Part shown: positions 34,305-42,079 of the stretch, in pieces
Layout of the letters: each line of letters begins with the position of its first letter
How positions within the stretch are numbered: the first letter of the stretch is position 1
DNA from: UBA6382 sp963617965
GTDB taxonomy: Bacteria; Bacteroidota; Bacteroidia; Bacteroidales; Bacteroidaceae
Length of the DNA stretch: 64,000 bases
NCBI GenBank assembly: GCA_963617965.1
Contig: CAVEQO010000005.1
Span: 1-64,000, forward strand
Direction: 5' to 3'
Translations under genes and position numbers: made by a program
Notes under the pieces: model-generated
Seen by the model: the letters and a program-made list of their open reading frames with translations, nothing else
The model's database searches: none
What the model was told of the DNA's origin: nothing

Positions 34305-35675
34305 ATGACAAGAAACAACAAAGACATATTGCTCGCCTTGCTCCATCAGTACAATGAGTTGGGCATTTCCGAGCAGATAGACTACGACAAGTTCTATCTG
34401 TACTCCATCATTACGCACTCTACTGCCATAGAGGGCAGCACCGTGACGGAAGTGGAGGCACAACTGCTCTTCGATGAAGGCATCACTTCGTCGAAGCGTA
34501 CCATGATGGAGCAGATGATGAACCTCGACTTGAAGGTAGCTTATGAGTATGGTATGAAGTGGATAAAAAGCCATGCGCCAATCACTACGGAATGGCTCAT
34601 CACGCTTGCATCCAAGGTGATGGCTCGCACTGGAAGCGAATACAATTCTATTGGCGGTCACTTCGATGCATCTAAGGGAGAACTGCGCAAACTGAACGTG
34701 ACGGCTGGATTTGGTGGACGTTCGTACATGGCATTTCAGAAAGTGCCGGACAAGCTGGCTGCGTTTTGCGAAGAACTAAACCGTCGCCGTCAAGCAATAG
34801 GCTCCAACGATGTCGCTAGCATCTATGAACTGAGTTTCTGGGCACACTACGAACTGGTGACTATTCACCCTTGGGCAGATGGAAACGGCAGAACTTGTCG
34901 ACTGCTGATGAACTTACTGCAAATGGAGTTTGGCGTGTTGCCTACAAAGGTATTGAAAGAAGATAAGGCGGAATACATCCAAGCCCTGATTGACACGAGG
35001 GAAGAAGAGAGCATCGACATCTTCATTGACTGCATGACGGAACTGCATTGCCGGCATCTGAAGTCAGACATCGACCAATACATCAAGTCAACATCAGAGG
35101 AAATGGCCGATAACAAGGCCCTTGTCAAGGAAATGGTCGACAAATGGTCGATAAAGCCGTCTTTGGCAGAGAAAATGGCCGATATTCTTGTATTTATGGC
35201 CGACAAACAGAAAGTCACTACGGATGAAGTCATTTCTTTCATCAAGGCTATCAGGCAATATGAAGGTGACAGCGTGGATTTACCATTCCCTGATGCTTTG
35301 CCTTTCCCAACTACTCCCACAAGAAAAGCAAAGCAGGAGCTCTCATCCTATATGGAGCAGCAAAAACAGCTTCATGCGAATGCATACGCCCATTGGGAAG
35401 AGGACGATGATAAAAAACTCATGGAGTATTATCAGCAAGGACTAAGTACATCGGAGATTGCATCGCTGATGAATCGGAATACAGGTGGCATTTCATCGCG
35501 TATCAAGAAACTTGGCCTGAAAGATGCCACTGACATTAAAGTCGTCTCTACTGCTCCTGATAACAGAAAGAAACGACGTGAAGAGTACTGGCAGAAACTG
35601 GATGAGCTGTCCGAAATGAAAGCAAAGATTGACAGAAAGATTGAGGAACTGCGTCGTAAGATAGAGGAGGAATAA
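34305..35675 (+). CDS. Fic family protein (predicted AMPylase) with C-terminal HTH-like region
   Basis: Fic enzymes attach AMP (or related groups) to target proteins. The 456 residues carry the Fic motif HPWADGNGRTCR with catalytic His188 and an N-terminal inhibitory motif S39-x3-E43-G44 (class II, autoinhibited). After residue ~290 come a linker, a helix-turn-helix-like segment (LSTSEIASLMNRNTGGISSRIKKLGL) and a lysine/glutamate coiled coil. No antitoxin gene is adjacent, consistent with the inhibitory helix being built in. Targets are unknown. The gene is A+T-richer than its neighbours. Confidence 0.85.
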   Translation: MTRNNKDILLALLHQYNELGISEQIDYDKFYLYSIITHSTAIEGSTVTEVEAQLLFDEGITSSKRTMMEQMMNLDLKVAYEYGMKWIKSHAPITTEWLITLASKVMARTGSEYNSIGGHFDASKGELRKLNVTAGFGGRSYMAFQKVPDKLAAFCEELNRRRQAIGSNDVASIYELSFWAHYELVTIHPWADGNGRTCRLLMNLLQMEFGVLPTKVLKEDKAEYIQALIDTREEESIDIFIDCMTELHCRHLKSDIDQYIKSTSEEMADNKALVKEMVDKWSIKPSLAEKMADILVFMADKQKVTTDEVISFIKAIRQYEGDSVDLPFPDALPFPTTPTRKAKQELSSYMEQQKQLHANAYAHWEEDDDKKLMEYYQQGLSTSEIASLMNRNTGGISSRIKKLGLKDATDIKVVSTAPDNRKKRREEYWQKLDELSEMKAKIDRKIEELRRKIEEE

Positions 35676-35800
35676 ACATCGATGACAACAACGATTCCAC
35701 ATATAGAGAGCAGAAGTTTGAGGAGCTTATCCGCAGGCATCCTGGCGAGAGCGGCATCATCTATTGTCTGGCATGTAAGACTACCGAGACGTTGGCAGAG
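35676..35800 (+). pseudogene. recQ: RecQ helicase fragment
   Basis: One frame reads EQKFEELIRRHPGESGIIYCL, then ACKTTETLAEKLR, which matches the start of the second helicase domain of RecQ (the GIIYCLSRKxxExLAExL signature). Only about 40 codons are present. It directly abuts the Fic stop codon and runs on without a stop into the structured repeat, so it looks like a scar left by recombination. The helicase itself must be encoded elsewhere, if present. Confidence 0.6.
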
Positions 35801-35902
35801 AAACTGAGACACGGCGGATTCTCTGCAGGAATCCGTTCCTCCAGCCTTCTGTGTGGTGGTGTCATTGAGGCACCCCTTGCCTTACTGCGTTTTATCAAAA
35901 CT

Positions 35903-35917
35903 TTAGGACAATATTGC
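35903..35917. repeat. 15-bp direct repeat, right border of the Fic island
   Basis: Second copy of TTAGGACAATATTGC (see 33657-33671). It is immediately followed by the structured repeat copy B. Confidence 0.6.
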
Positions 35918-36045
35918 GTGCGGAAAGAAAAAACAAGCAAAAATTTCTTGAGATCAAGCGGAAATTCCGCCACATCAGCATTTTCACGCCAAGAGGGTTT
36001 CGCGGCGTTCCTTTGTGCGGGACAGTGTCACACAAAGGAAAGGAA
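35918..36045 (+). repeat. Structured intergenic repeat, copy B
   Basis: Begins with GTGCGGAAAGAAAAAA (35918-35933), continues into the 35-bp core (35934-35968) shared with copy A, and ends in a hairpin with 10-bp arms (TTCCTTTGTG 36008-36017, CACAAAGGAA 36031-36040). Orientation is opposite to copy A. It lacks copy A's ~130-bp palindromic insert. It lies 90 bp beyond the 3' end of the IspD/TarI-like gene, so it could also act as a terminator. Confidence 0.65.
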
Positions 36046-36137
36046 CGCTGTTCTTCCACTTTGTATGCCAGTCCGTTTGTCCCGCTGGTTTCCCGCCGGT
36101 CTGAAAGGAATTGCGGCACATTGGCAAGGGGAAAGTT

Positions 36138-36848
36138 CTACACATCTTTCAGAGCACGGAAGTATTTCAGATCCTGAGGTTGGGTAATCTTGAAATTGAG
36201 GATGTCGCCCTGGGCGATGTAGAGAGGGCCGTGCCCAAGTTCGCAGGCGAGTGTAAACAGCGACTGCGAGCAAGTGATGCCCTGCCTGTCGGCTTCGGCC
36301 ATGAGGTCCCGCAGTGCCGACAGGCGGAACGTGTGGGGAGTCTGCGCACGCATATACTCTTCGCGCATGGCATATCCCACGGCCTCGTTGCCGCCCGCCA
36401 CGCGCATATACGATTCGTTGCTGTAAATGACCGTTATGGCGTTGCCGTGCCTGCTGCACTCGTGTATGTTGTTGGCTATGATGTCGTGTGAAACGAGCGG
36501 ACGCACCGCATCGTGTACCATCACCATGCTGTCATCGGGAAAACCGGACAGCGACAGCCCCTCTATACCGCTGCGCACCGAGAGGAAGGACGTGTCGCCC
36601 GATGGCAGGCATTTGCGGAACTTGCCGAAGCCCCACAAGGAGACCTGCCGCTCCACATATCCGTTCCACTCCGGCGAGCATACCACGCAGATGTCCGTCA
36701 CCATGGGGTGTGTCTGAAACTGCCTCATGGTATAGGAAACTATGGGCATGCCGTCTACCTCGATATACTGCTTGGGGCGCATGGAGTTGAACCGCGTGCC
36801 CTTGCCGCCAGCCAATATCAGTGCCACACACCTCTCTGTCATGCCCAC
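36138..36848 (-). CDS. IspD/TarI-family cytidylyltransferase
   Basis: Predicted to activate an alditol phosphate with CTP to give a CDP-alditol. The 236 residues have the nucleotidyltransferase signature LILAGGKGTRFNSMRPKQ, then VHDAVRPLVS, AQTPHTF and NFKITQPQDLKYF, which fit both IspD (methylerythritol phosphate pathway) and TarI (ribitol phosphate). The start codon lies within the end of the upstream CDP-alcohol phosphotransferase gene, overlapping by 10 bp. That pairing argues that the CDP-product is a substrate for the neighbour rather than for isoprenoid synthesis. Met3 (36842) is an alternative start. Confidence 0.8.
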   Translation of the reverse strand: MGMTERCVALILAGGKGTRFNSMRPKQYIEVDGMPIVSYTMRQFQTHPMVTDICVVCSPEWNGYVERQVSLWGFGKFRKCLPSGDTSFLSVRSGIEGLSLSGFPDDSMVMVHDAVRPLVSHDIIANNIHECSRHGNAITVIYSNESYMRVAGGNEAVGYAMREEYMRAQTPHTFRLSALRDLMAEADRQGITCSQSLFTLACELGHGPLYIAQGDILNFKITQPQDLKYFRALKDV

Positions 36849-37741
36849 ATGATATTCAGCGTTTTACAGAACCGCTCGTGACGCACGTTGGTATAGATGC
36901 GCAGTGCCTCGAACACGGTAATTTCCAAAAGCGGATAAAGCCACGGAACACCCGCAAGCAGTGAAGCGAAGAGCACCCCCACCCTAGCATCAAACGTAAG
37001 CAACTGGCACAAAGGCATGAGTGGTCTGCTCCGTCTGCGGTAAGCCCTGCCAAGTTCCGAAGGCACCGAACCGCCCCATTTCCGGCGCAGTGCCGACAGC
37101 AGCGTCTGCAGCTGCGGCGTAGGGTGTTCCTGTCCGCGGATATAGCTTGCATAGCAGCAGAGATACAGTTTGCGGAACCAGTCCCGGCTGTTCCATCCAA
37201 GGCTGCGGTATTCTTCCATTATGTCCTGCGAGCGGTCGAGTTCACTGGCAACGCCGGTGAAAAGCATATGGGCGTTGCGGTAGTAGTCGGCCAGCGAACA
37301 CTGGCGCGCATGACAATACAGACCCGCCCACAACTCCAAAATCCATATCCATACACCGAACTCCGGGGTAAGCCTCACAGCTATGCCAACATATATGGAG
37401 AAAAACCACAAGTCACCAGCGAAACCGTCGAGTATGCGTCCCACGAGAGTTTTCTTGCCCGTCATGCGGGCCAGCTGACCATCGGCACAGTCATACCAGT
37501 TTGCCCACACGAGCAGCAGCATGCCCAGCACGTTAAGTCCAAGGTCGGAAAAACTGAACAGCACCCCCGCCCCGCACCCTATCACTATTGACAGTACGGT
37601 GACAGCAACAGGATGCACGCCGAGCTTTCTGAACAGCAATGCCCACAGGTAACCCGGAGTGCGTGTGACATACAGTTCAAACGCACCCTCGATGTCCCTT
37701 GACTTCATGGTTGACAGCACCTGCTGCCTGAAAGACGACAT
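36839..37741 (-). CDS. CDP-alcohol phosphatidyltransferase family membrane enzyme
   Basis: Moves a phospho-alcohol from a CDP-carrier to an acceptor in the membrane. The 300 residues contain the active-site motif as DCADGQLAR (Asp84, Asp87, Gly88, Ala91, Arg92), then GRILDGFAGD (Gly101, Asp105, Asp110). In the canonical pattern the fourth Asp would be residue 109, which is Gly here; the nearest Asp is one residue later. Several membrane segments follow. The ATG at 37741 fits the promoter at 37810 and the family. The donor and acceptor are unknown; the cytidylyltransferase gene next door suggests an unusual CDP-alditol. Confidence 0.8.
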   Translation of the reverse strand: MSSFRQQVLSTMKSRDIEGAFELYVTRTPGYLWALLFRKLGVHPVAVTVLSIVIGCGAGVLFSFSDLGLNVLGMLLLVWANWYDCADGQLARMTGKKTLVGRILDGFAGDLWFFSIYVGIAVRLTPEFGVWIWILELWAGLYCHARQCSLADYYRNAHMLFTGVASELDRSQDIMEEYRSLGWNSRDWFRKLYLCCYASYIRGQEHPTPQLQTLLSALRRKWGGSVPSELGRAYRRRSRPLMPLCQLLTFDARVGVLFASLLAGVPWLYPLLEITVFEALRIYTNVRHERFCKTLNIMWA

Positions 37742-37809
37742 TGTTTCCTTTTCCGCTTTTGCCGCCGCACCGAACACTTTGCATAGGGCACAGACGTTAT
37801 TACCATGGG

Positions 37810-37817
37810 CAAAATTA
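37810..37817 (-). promoter_or_regulatory. Bacteroidota -7 box for the CDP-alcohol phosphotransferase operon
   Basis: TAATTTTG on the minus strand, about 68 bp before the ATG at 37741. It is divergent from the pheA operon promoter. Confidence 0.6.
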
Positions 37818-37900
37818 GGGAAAAAGCTACACACCCGACTGCCGTATGTGAACAAAAATCCATTTCCGGCTTCCTAAAACAAAAAAAGTCCGGATTTCAC

Positions 37901-37930
37901 TTGCCGTTAACCACAGAAACACTAATTTTG
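37901..37930 (+). promoter_or_regulatory. Promoter of the aromatic amino-acid operon
   Basis: TTG (37901-37903), 19 bp, TAATTTTG (37923-37930). The predicted start near 37937 makes a leader of about 200 nt before pheA at 38145. Confidence 0.72.
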
Positions 37931-37975
37931 CACCCGTAAAACAAAATGCGCCGCAAGGTGCGACAAGGCAAGACG

Positions 37976-38038
37976 ATGATCAGCAACGCACAGTTTTTCT
38001 ACTTTTACTTTTACTACTTTACCTCCCCCAAGAAGTGA
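37976..38038 (+). CDS. Phe/Tyr-rich leader peptide of the pheA operon
   Basis: A 20-residue ORF ending in TGA at 38036-38038 reads MISNAQ, then FFYFYFYYF, then TSPKK. Nine consecutive codons (37994-38020) are Phe (five) or Tyr (four), exactly the end products of the operon. An in-frame ATG at 37946 would add ten basic residues. It is placed between the promoter and a terminator hairpin, so it is interpreted as the sensor of a ribosome-mediated attenuator: scarce charged tRNA-Phe or tRNA-Tyr would stall the ribosome within the run. Confidence 0.85.
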   Translation: MISNAQFFYFYFYYFTSPKK

Positions 38039-38093
38039 AGCGGACGGCTGTACGTACAAAAACGATACTGGACAAACAAAATCCTGCTTCACT
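38034..38093 (+). promoter_or_regulatory. Antiterminator pairing of the pheA attenuator
   Basis: AGTGAAGCGGA (38034-38044), which spans the leader stop codon, pairs with TCC(T)GCTTCACT (38082-38093) with one bulged T. This uses the same bases as the left arm of the terminator, so the two structures exclude each other. A ribosome finishing at the stop codon would cover the upstream strand and allow termination; one stalled at the Phe/Tyr codons would leave it free. Confidence 0.75.
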
Positions 38094-38111
38094 GCGAAGC
38101 GGGATTTTTTT
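38081..38111 (+). terminator. Attenuator terminator upstream of pheA
   Basis: ATCCTGCTTC (38081-38090) and GAAGCGGGAT (38096-38105) form a 10-bp stem (one G-T pair) with a 5-nt loop, then seven T residues. It lies 33 bp before the pheA ATG. Confidence 0.9.
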
Positions 38112-38144
38112 ATAGGAAACTATCAGCAACAAAAAACAGACAAC

Positions 38145-38978
38145 ATGAAAAAAATTGCCATTCAAGGTATCCACGGTTCATTTCACGACATTGCTTCCCA
38201 TCAGTATTTCGACGGCGAGGACATTGAACTGATCTGCTGCGACACCTTTGAGCAAGTTTTCGAAACCACAAGGAAAGACCCGGAACTGCTGGCTCTGGTA
38301 GCCATAGAAAACACCATTGCCGGCAGTCTGCTGCACAATTACGAACTCCTGCGCGACAGCAACCTCACCATAGTAGGCGAACACAAGCTCCACATAGAGC
38401 ACAGCCTGCTTGTCATGCCACAGGAAGAAGAGAGCGGCATCACGGAGGTCAACTCGCACCCCGTAGCTCTCATGCAGTGCCGGTCGTTTCTGGCAAGCCA
38501 CCCCAAGTGGAAAGTGGTGGAGGTAGAAGACACTGCGGGTGCAGCAGCCACCATAAGCAGACAGCAGCTGGTGCACCATGCCGCCATCTGCTCCAAATAC
38601 GCCGCCCCGATATACAACATGAAAGTCCTGTTTGAGGGCATTGAAGACAACAAGCACAACTACACCCGGTTTCTTGTGCTTGCCGACCCCTACAACGCCG
38701 ACCGCCTGCGCCGCAAGGAGCTGTCGAACAAGAGCAGCATAGTGTTTTCCGTCCCGCACGAGAGCGGCAGCCTGTCGCAGGTGCTGTCCATCTTTTCATT
38801 CTACCACATCAACCTGACAAAAATACAGTCGCTCCCCATCATAGGGCATGAATGGGAATACCTGTTCTATGTAGACCTTGCCTACGATGACTACAACCGC
38901 TATACGCAAAGCATAGAGGCGATACGCCCGCTCATCAAAAACATAAAAATCCTCGGAGAATATGAAGCATTCGAATAG
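38145..38978 (+). CDS. pheA: Prephenate dehydratase
   Basis: Converts prephenate to phenylpyruvate in phenylalanine synthesis. The 277 residues have the PDT domain (IAIQGIHGSFHDIASHQYF, then VAIENTIAGSLLHNYELL, and NYTRFLVL, whose Thr-Arg-Phe is catalytic) and a C-terminal ACT domain (SIVFSVPHESGSLSQVLSIF) with KIQSLPI at the usual phenylalanine-sensing ESRP position. No chorismate mutase domain is attached. It is the first gene of the aromatic operon and overlaps the aminotransferase gene by 17 bp. Confidence 0.95.
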   Translation: MKKIAIQGIHGSFHDIASHQYFDGEDIELICCDTFEQVFETTRKDPELLALVAIENTIAGSLLHNYELLRDSNLTIVGEHKLHIEHSLLVMPQEEESGITEVNSHPVALMQCRSFLASHPKWKVVEVEDTAGAAATISRQQLVHHAAICSKYAAPIYNMKVLFEGIEDNKHNYTRFLVLADPYNADRLRRKELSNKSSIVFSVPHESGSLSQVLSIFSFYHINLTKIQSLPIIGHEWEYLFYVDLAYDDYNRYTQSIEAIRPLIKNIKILGEYEAFE

Positions 38979-40167
38979 CATACAGCCGGCGGAACGGCTC
39001 GGCCTGGTGTCGGAATACTATTTCAGCCGCAAGCTCAAGGAAATAGCGCGGCGCAACGAACAGGGCGAAGACATCATAAGCCTGGCCATTGGCAGTCCCG
39101 ACATGCCGCCCTCACCGGAAACCATAGAGACCCTGTGCCGGGAGGCCCGCAAAAGCGACACCCACGGCTACCAGCCCACCATAGGCATACCGGAACTGCG
39201 CAACGCAATGGCACAGTGGTACAAGCGCACCTACGGCGTAGACCTTGATCCCGGTTCGGAAATACAGCCGCTCATCGGGTCGAAGGAGGGCATCCTGCAC
39301 ACCACGCTCGCTTTCGCCAACCCCGGCGACAAAGTGCTGGTACCGAATCCCGGCTATCCCACATACACCTCACTGACCAGGCTGCTCGGCTGCCGTGTGG
39401 TAAACTACGACCTCAAGGAGCAGAACGATTACCAACCCGATTTCGAGGCTCTGGAGCATACAGACCTGAGCGGCGTGAAGATAATGTGGACAAACTACCC
39501 CAATATGCCCACAGGGGCCAATGCGCAAATGGAGACCTACGAGAAGATAGTGGATTTCGCGCGACACCATGGCATCCTCGTGATCAACGACAACCCCTAC
39601 AGCCTCATACTCAACGAAAAGCCTCTGAGCATACTGCAGGTGCCCGGTGCCAAGGACTGCTGCATAGAGTTCAACTCAATGAGCAAGAGCCACAACATGC
39701 CGGGGTGGCGAGTGGGTCTGCTGGCAAGCAACAGCACTTTCGTGTCGTGGGTACTGAAAGTCAAGTCCAACATTGACTCGGGTACGTTCCGCCCCTTGCA
39801 GCTCGCCGCAGCACAGGCCTACCGTAACGGGGCCGAATGGCATTACCAGGCCAACATCGCCACCTACAGGGAACGCCGCAACATTGCGGAAGAGATAATG
39901 GACACCATACACTGCCAATACGACCCGAAACAAGTGGGGCTGTTCCTCTGGGGCAGGATTCCCGACCGCTACACCGGCTGCGAGGAACTGACCGAACAGA
40001 TTCTCAACGAAGCAAGAGTGTTCATCACACCGGGGTTCATATTCGGCACCAACGGCAACCGCCATGTGCGAATATCGCTATGCGCCAGCAAAGACAAAAT
40101 GCTACAGGCTCTCCAGCGAATACAGCAGGCTTTCAACGGCAAGAACACGGACAGACCGGAGTCTTGA
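38962..40167 (+). CDS. Class I/II aminotransferase, probable aromatic aminotransferase
   Basis: PLP enzyme predicted to transaminate phenylpyruvate or hydroxyphenylpyruvate (or aspartate). The 401 residues show SLAIGSPDMPPSPETIE, the HGYQPTIGIPELR loop, YPNMPTGA (Asn binding PLP), INDNPYS (Asp), and SMSKSHNMPGWRVG with the Schiff-base Lys. The operon position between pheA and the DAHP synthase supports an aromatic amino-acid role, giving Phe and Tyr. The gene is often annotated aspC or as a LL-DAP-type enzyme; context favours the aromatic role. Confidence 0.88.
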   Translation: MKHSNSIQPAERLGLVSEYYFSRKLKEIARRNEQGEDIISLAIGSPDMPPSPETIETLCREARKSDTHGYQPTIGIPELRNAMAQWYKRTYGVDLDPGSEIQPLIGSKEGILHTTLAFANPGDKVLVPNPGYPTYTSLTRLLGCRVVNYDLKEQNDYQPDFEALEHTDLSGVKIMWTNYPNMPTGANAQMETYEKIVDFARHHGILVINDNPYSLILNEKPLSILQVPGAKDCCIEFNSMSKSHNMPGWRVGLLASNSTFVSWVLKVKSNIDSGTFRPLQLAAAQAYRNGAEWHYQANIATYRERRNIAEEIMDTIHCQYDPKQVGLFLWGRIPDRYTGCEELTEQILNEARVFITPGFIFGTNGNRHVRISLCASKDKMLQALQRIQQAFNGKNTDRPES

Positions 40168-40209
40168 ACCGCCAAACAACAAAAACACAACAACAAAAAC
40201 CACATAATT

Positions 40210-41277
40210 ATGGAATTGGATTTACTACCACTGGGCTTGCCCAGCGACAACGAACGCCCCATCGTCATAGCGGGCCCGTGTTCAGCAGAGACCGAAGAAC
40301 AGGTGATGACCACCGCCCGACAACTGGCAGGCAAAGGATGCCATATGTTCAGGGCCGGAGTATGGAAACCGCGCACAAAACCGGGAGGCTTCGAGGGTCA
40401 CGGAGAAAAAGCCCTGCCGTGGATGAAACAGGTAAAGGAAGAAACCGGCATGCTTACAGCTACCGAAGTGGCAACGCCAGAACATGTGGAGCTTGCCCTT
40501 AAGTACGGCATAGATATCCTTTGGGTAGGAGCCCGCACCAGTGCCAACCCTTTCGCCATGCAGTCATTGGCGGACTCGCTCAGAGGCGTTGACATAGCGG
40601 TGTTGGTCAAGAACCCCGTCAACCCCGATCTGGAACTGTGGATCGGTGCGCTGGAGCGCATCAACGGAGCCGGCATCAGGCGTCTCGGGGCCATTCACCG
40701 CGGTTTCTCAAGCTACGAGAAGAAGCTTTACCGCAATATGCCCATGTGGCAAATACCAATCGAACTGCACCGCCGCATTCCAAACCTTCCGATACTGAAC
40801 GACCCCAGCCACATCGGCGGACGCCGCGACCTCATCGCACCGCTGTGCCAACAGGCCATGGATCTCGGCATGGACGGTCTCATGGTGGAGAGCCACTGTT
40901 CGCCCGACGAGGCGTGGAGCGACGCAAAGCAGCAAGTCACCCCCGACATTCTCGACTACATCCTCAGTATGCTCGTAATACGCGACACTGTGGCTCAAGG
41001 CGATACGCTCACCTCGCTGCGCAAGGACATTGACGAACTGGACAACGAACTAATTGACCTTCTGGCCAAACGCATGCGCGTCTCACGCAAGATAGGCGAA
41101 TACAAGAAAGAACACGACATGGCCATAGTGCAGACCAAACGCTACTCGGAAATCCTGGACAAGCGCGGTGCGCAGGGTTCGCTCAAGGGCATAGAATCAG
41201 AGTGCATCAAAAATATCTTCGAACACATACACGAGGAGAGCGTGCGCCAGCAAATGGACATCATCAACAAGCAGTGA
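40210..41277 (+). CDS. Bifunctional 3-deoxy-7-phosphoheptulonate synthase / chorismate mutase
   Basis: Catalyses the first step of the shikimate pathway (DAHP from PEP and erythrose-4-phosphate) and the chorismate-to-prephenate step. The 355 residues contain a type I-beta DAHP synthase (IAGPCSAET, then FRAGVWKPRTKPGGFEG, IHRGFSSYEK, LNDPSHIGGRRDLI, ~1-255) fused to a C-terminal AroQ chorismate mutase (LRKDIDELDNELIDLLAKRM, ~275-355). Such fusions are common in Bacteroidetes; the mutase domain may also serve in feedback control. Confidence 0.94.
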   Translation: MELDLLPLGLPSDNERPIVIAGPCSAETEEQVMTTARQLAGKGCHMFRAGVWKPRTKPGGFEGHGEKALPWMKQVKEETGMLTATEVATPEHVELALKYGIDILWVGARTSANPFAMQSLADSLRGVDIAVLVKNPVNPDLELWIGALERINGAGIRRLGAIHRGFSSYEKKLYRNMPMWQIPIELHRRIPNLPILNDPSHIGGRRDLIAPLCQQAMDLGMDGLMVESHCSPDEAWSDAKQQVTPDILDYILSMLVIRDTVAQGDTLTSLRKDIDELDNELIDLLAKRMRVSRKIGEYKKEHDMAIVQTKRYSEILDKRGAQGSLKGIESECIKNIFEHIHEESVRQQMDIINKQ

Positions 41278-41299
41278 CTGCTGAAATACAGGCAAACCA

Positions 41300-42079
41300 A
41301 TGAAGATTCTGATTCTCGGAGCCGGCAAGATGGGGTCGTTTTTTGTTGACCTGCTCAGTTTCGAACACGAAACGGCAGTTTACGACACAGACCCCAAACG
41401 GCTGCGCTTCATGTACAACACCCTGCGTTTCACCTCGCTTGACGAGGTTGACGCCTTTGCACCCGACCTCGTCATCAATGCCGTGACGCTCAAATGCACA
41501 CTTGACGTTTTCAGGCAGATAGAACCTCACGTGCCGGAACGGTGCATCCTGAGCGACATTGCTTCGGTGAAGACCGGCTTCCACGACTACTACAGCCAGT
41601 GCGGACACCCCTACGTGTCTACCCACCCCATGTTCGGCCCAACGTTTGCCAACCTCGGTGCCCTTAGCAATGAAAACGCCATAATCATTACCGACGGCGA
41701 CTACATGGGACGCATCTTCTTCAAAGACCTCTACCTGAAACTCGGTCTCCACGTTTGCGAATACTCGTTTACGGAACACGACGAGACCGTGGCGTACTCG
41801 CTCAGCATTCCCTTTGTCAGCACGTTTGTATTCGCTGCCGTGATGAAACCGCAAGACGCACCAGGCACCACTTTCAAACGGCACATGGCCATAGCCAAGG
41901 GTGTGCTCAACGAAGACGAGACTCTCCTGCGGGAGATTCTCTTCAATCCCTACACGGCAGGGCAAGTCGGCAAGATACGTGACGAACTCAAAACACTGAT
42001 GGAGATAATAGACCACAAGGATACGGAAGCCCTTTCACACTTCATCGCAAAAATAAAATCAAATGCACTTCGACAGTGA
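41300..42079 (+). CDS. tyrA: Prephenate dehydrogenase
   Basis: Oxidatively decarboxylates prephenate to 4-hydroxyphenylpyruvate for tyrosine. The 259 residues begin with the NAD(P)-binding ILGAGKMGSFFVDLL and show the conserved STHPMFGPTFANL (His) and HDETVAYSLSIPF. No ACT or mutase domain is attached. It lies 22 bp after the DAHP synthase fusion and overlaps the following gene by 17 bp. Confidence 0.92.
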   Translation: MKILILGAGKMGSFFVDLLSFEHETAVYDTDPKRLRFMYNTLRFTSLDEVDAFAPDLVINAVTLKCTLDVFRQIEPHVPERCILSDIASVKTGFHDYYSQCGHPYVSTHPMFGPTFANLGALSNENAIIITDGDYMGRIFFKDLYLKLGLHVCEYSFTEHDETVAYSLSIPFVSTFVFAAVMKPQDAPGTTFKRHMAIAKGVLNEDETLLREILFNPYTAGQVGKIRDELKTLMEIIDHKDTEALSHFIAKIKSNALRQ

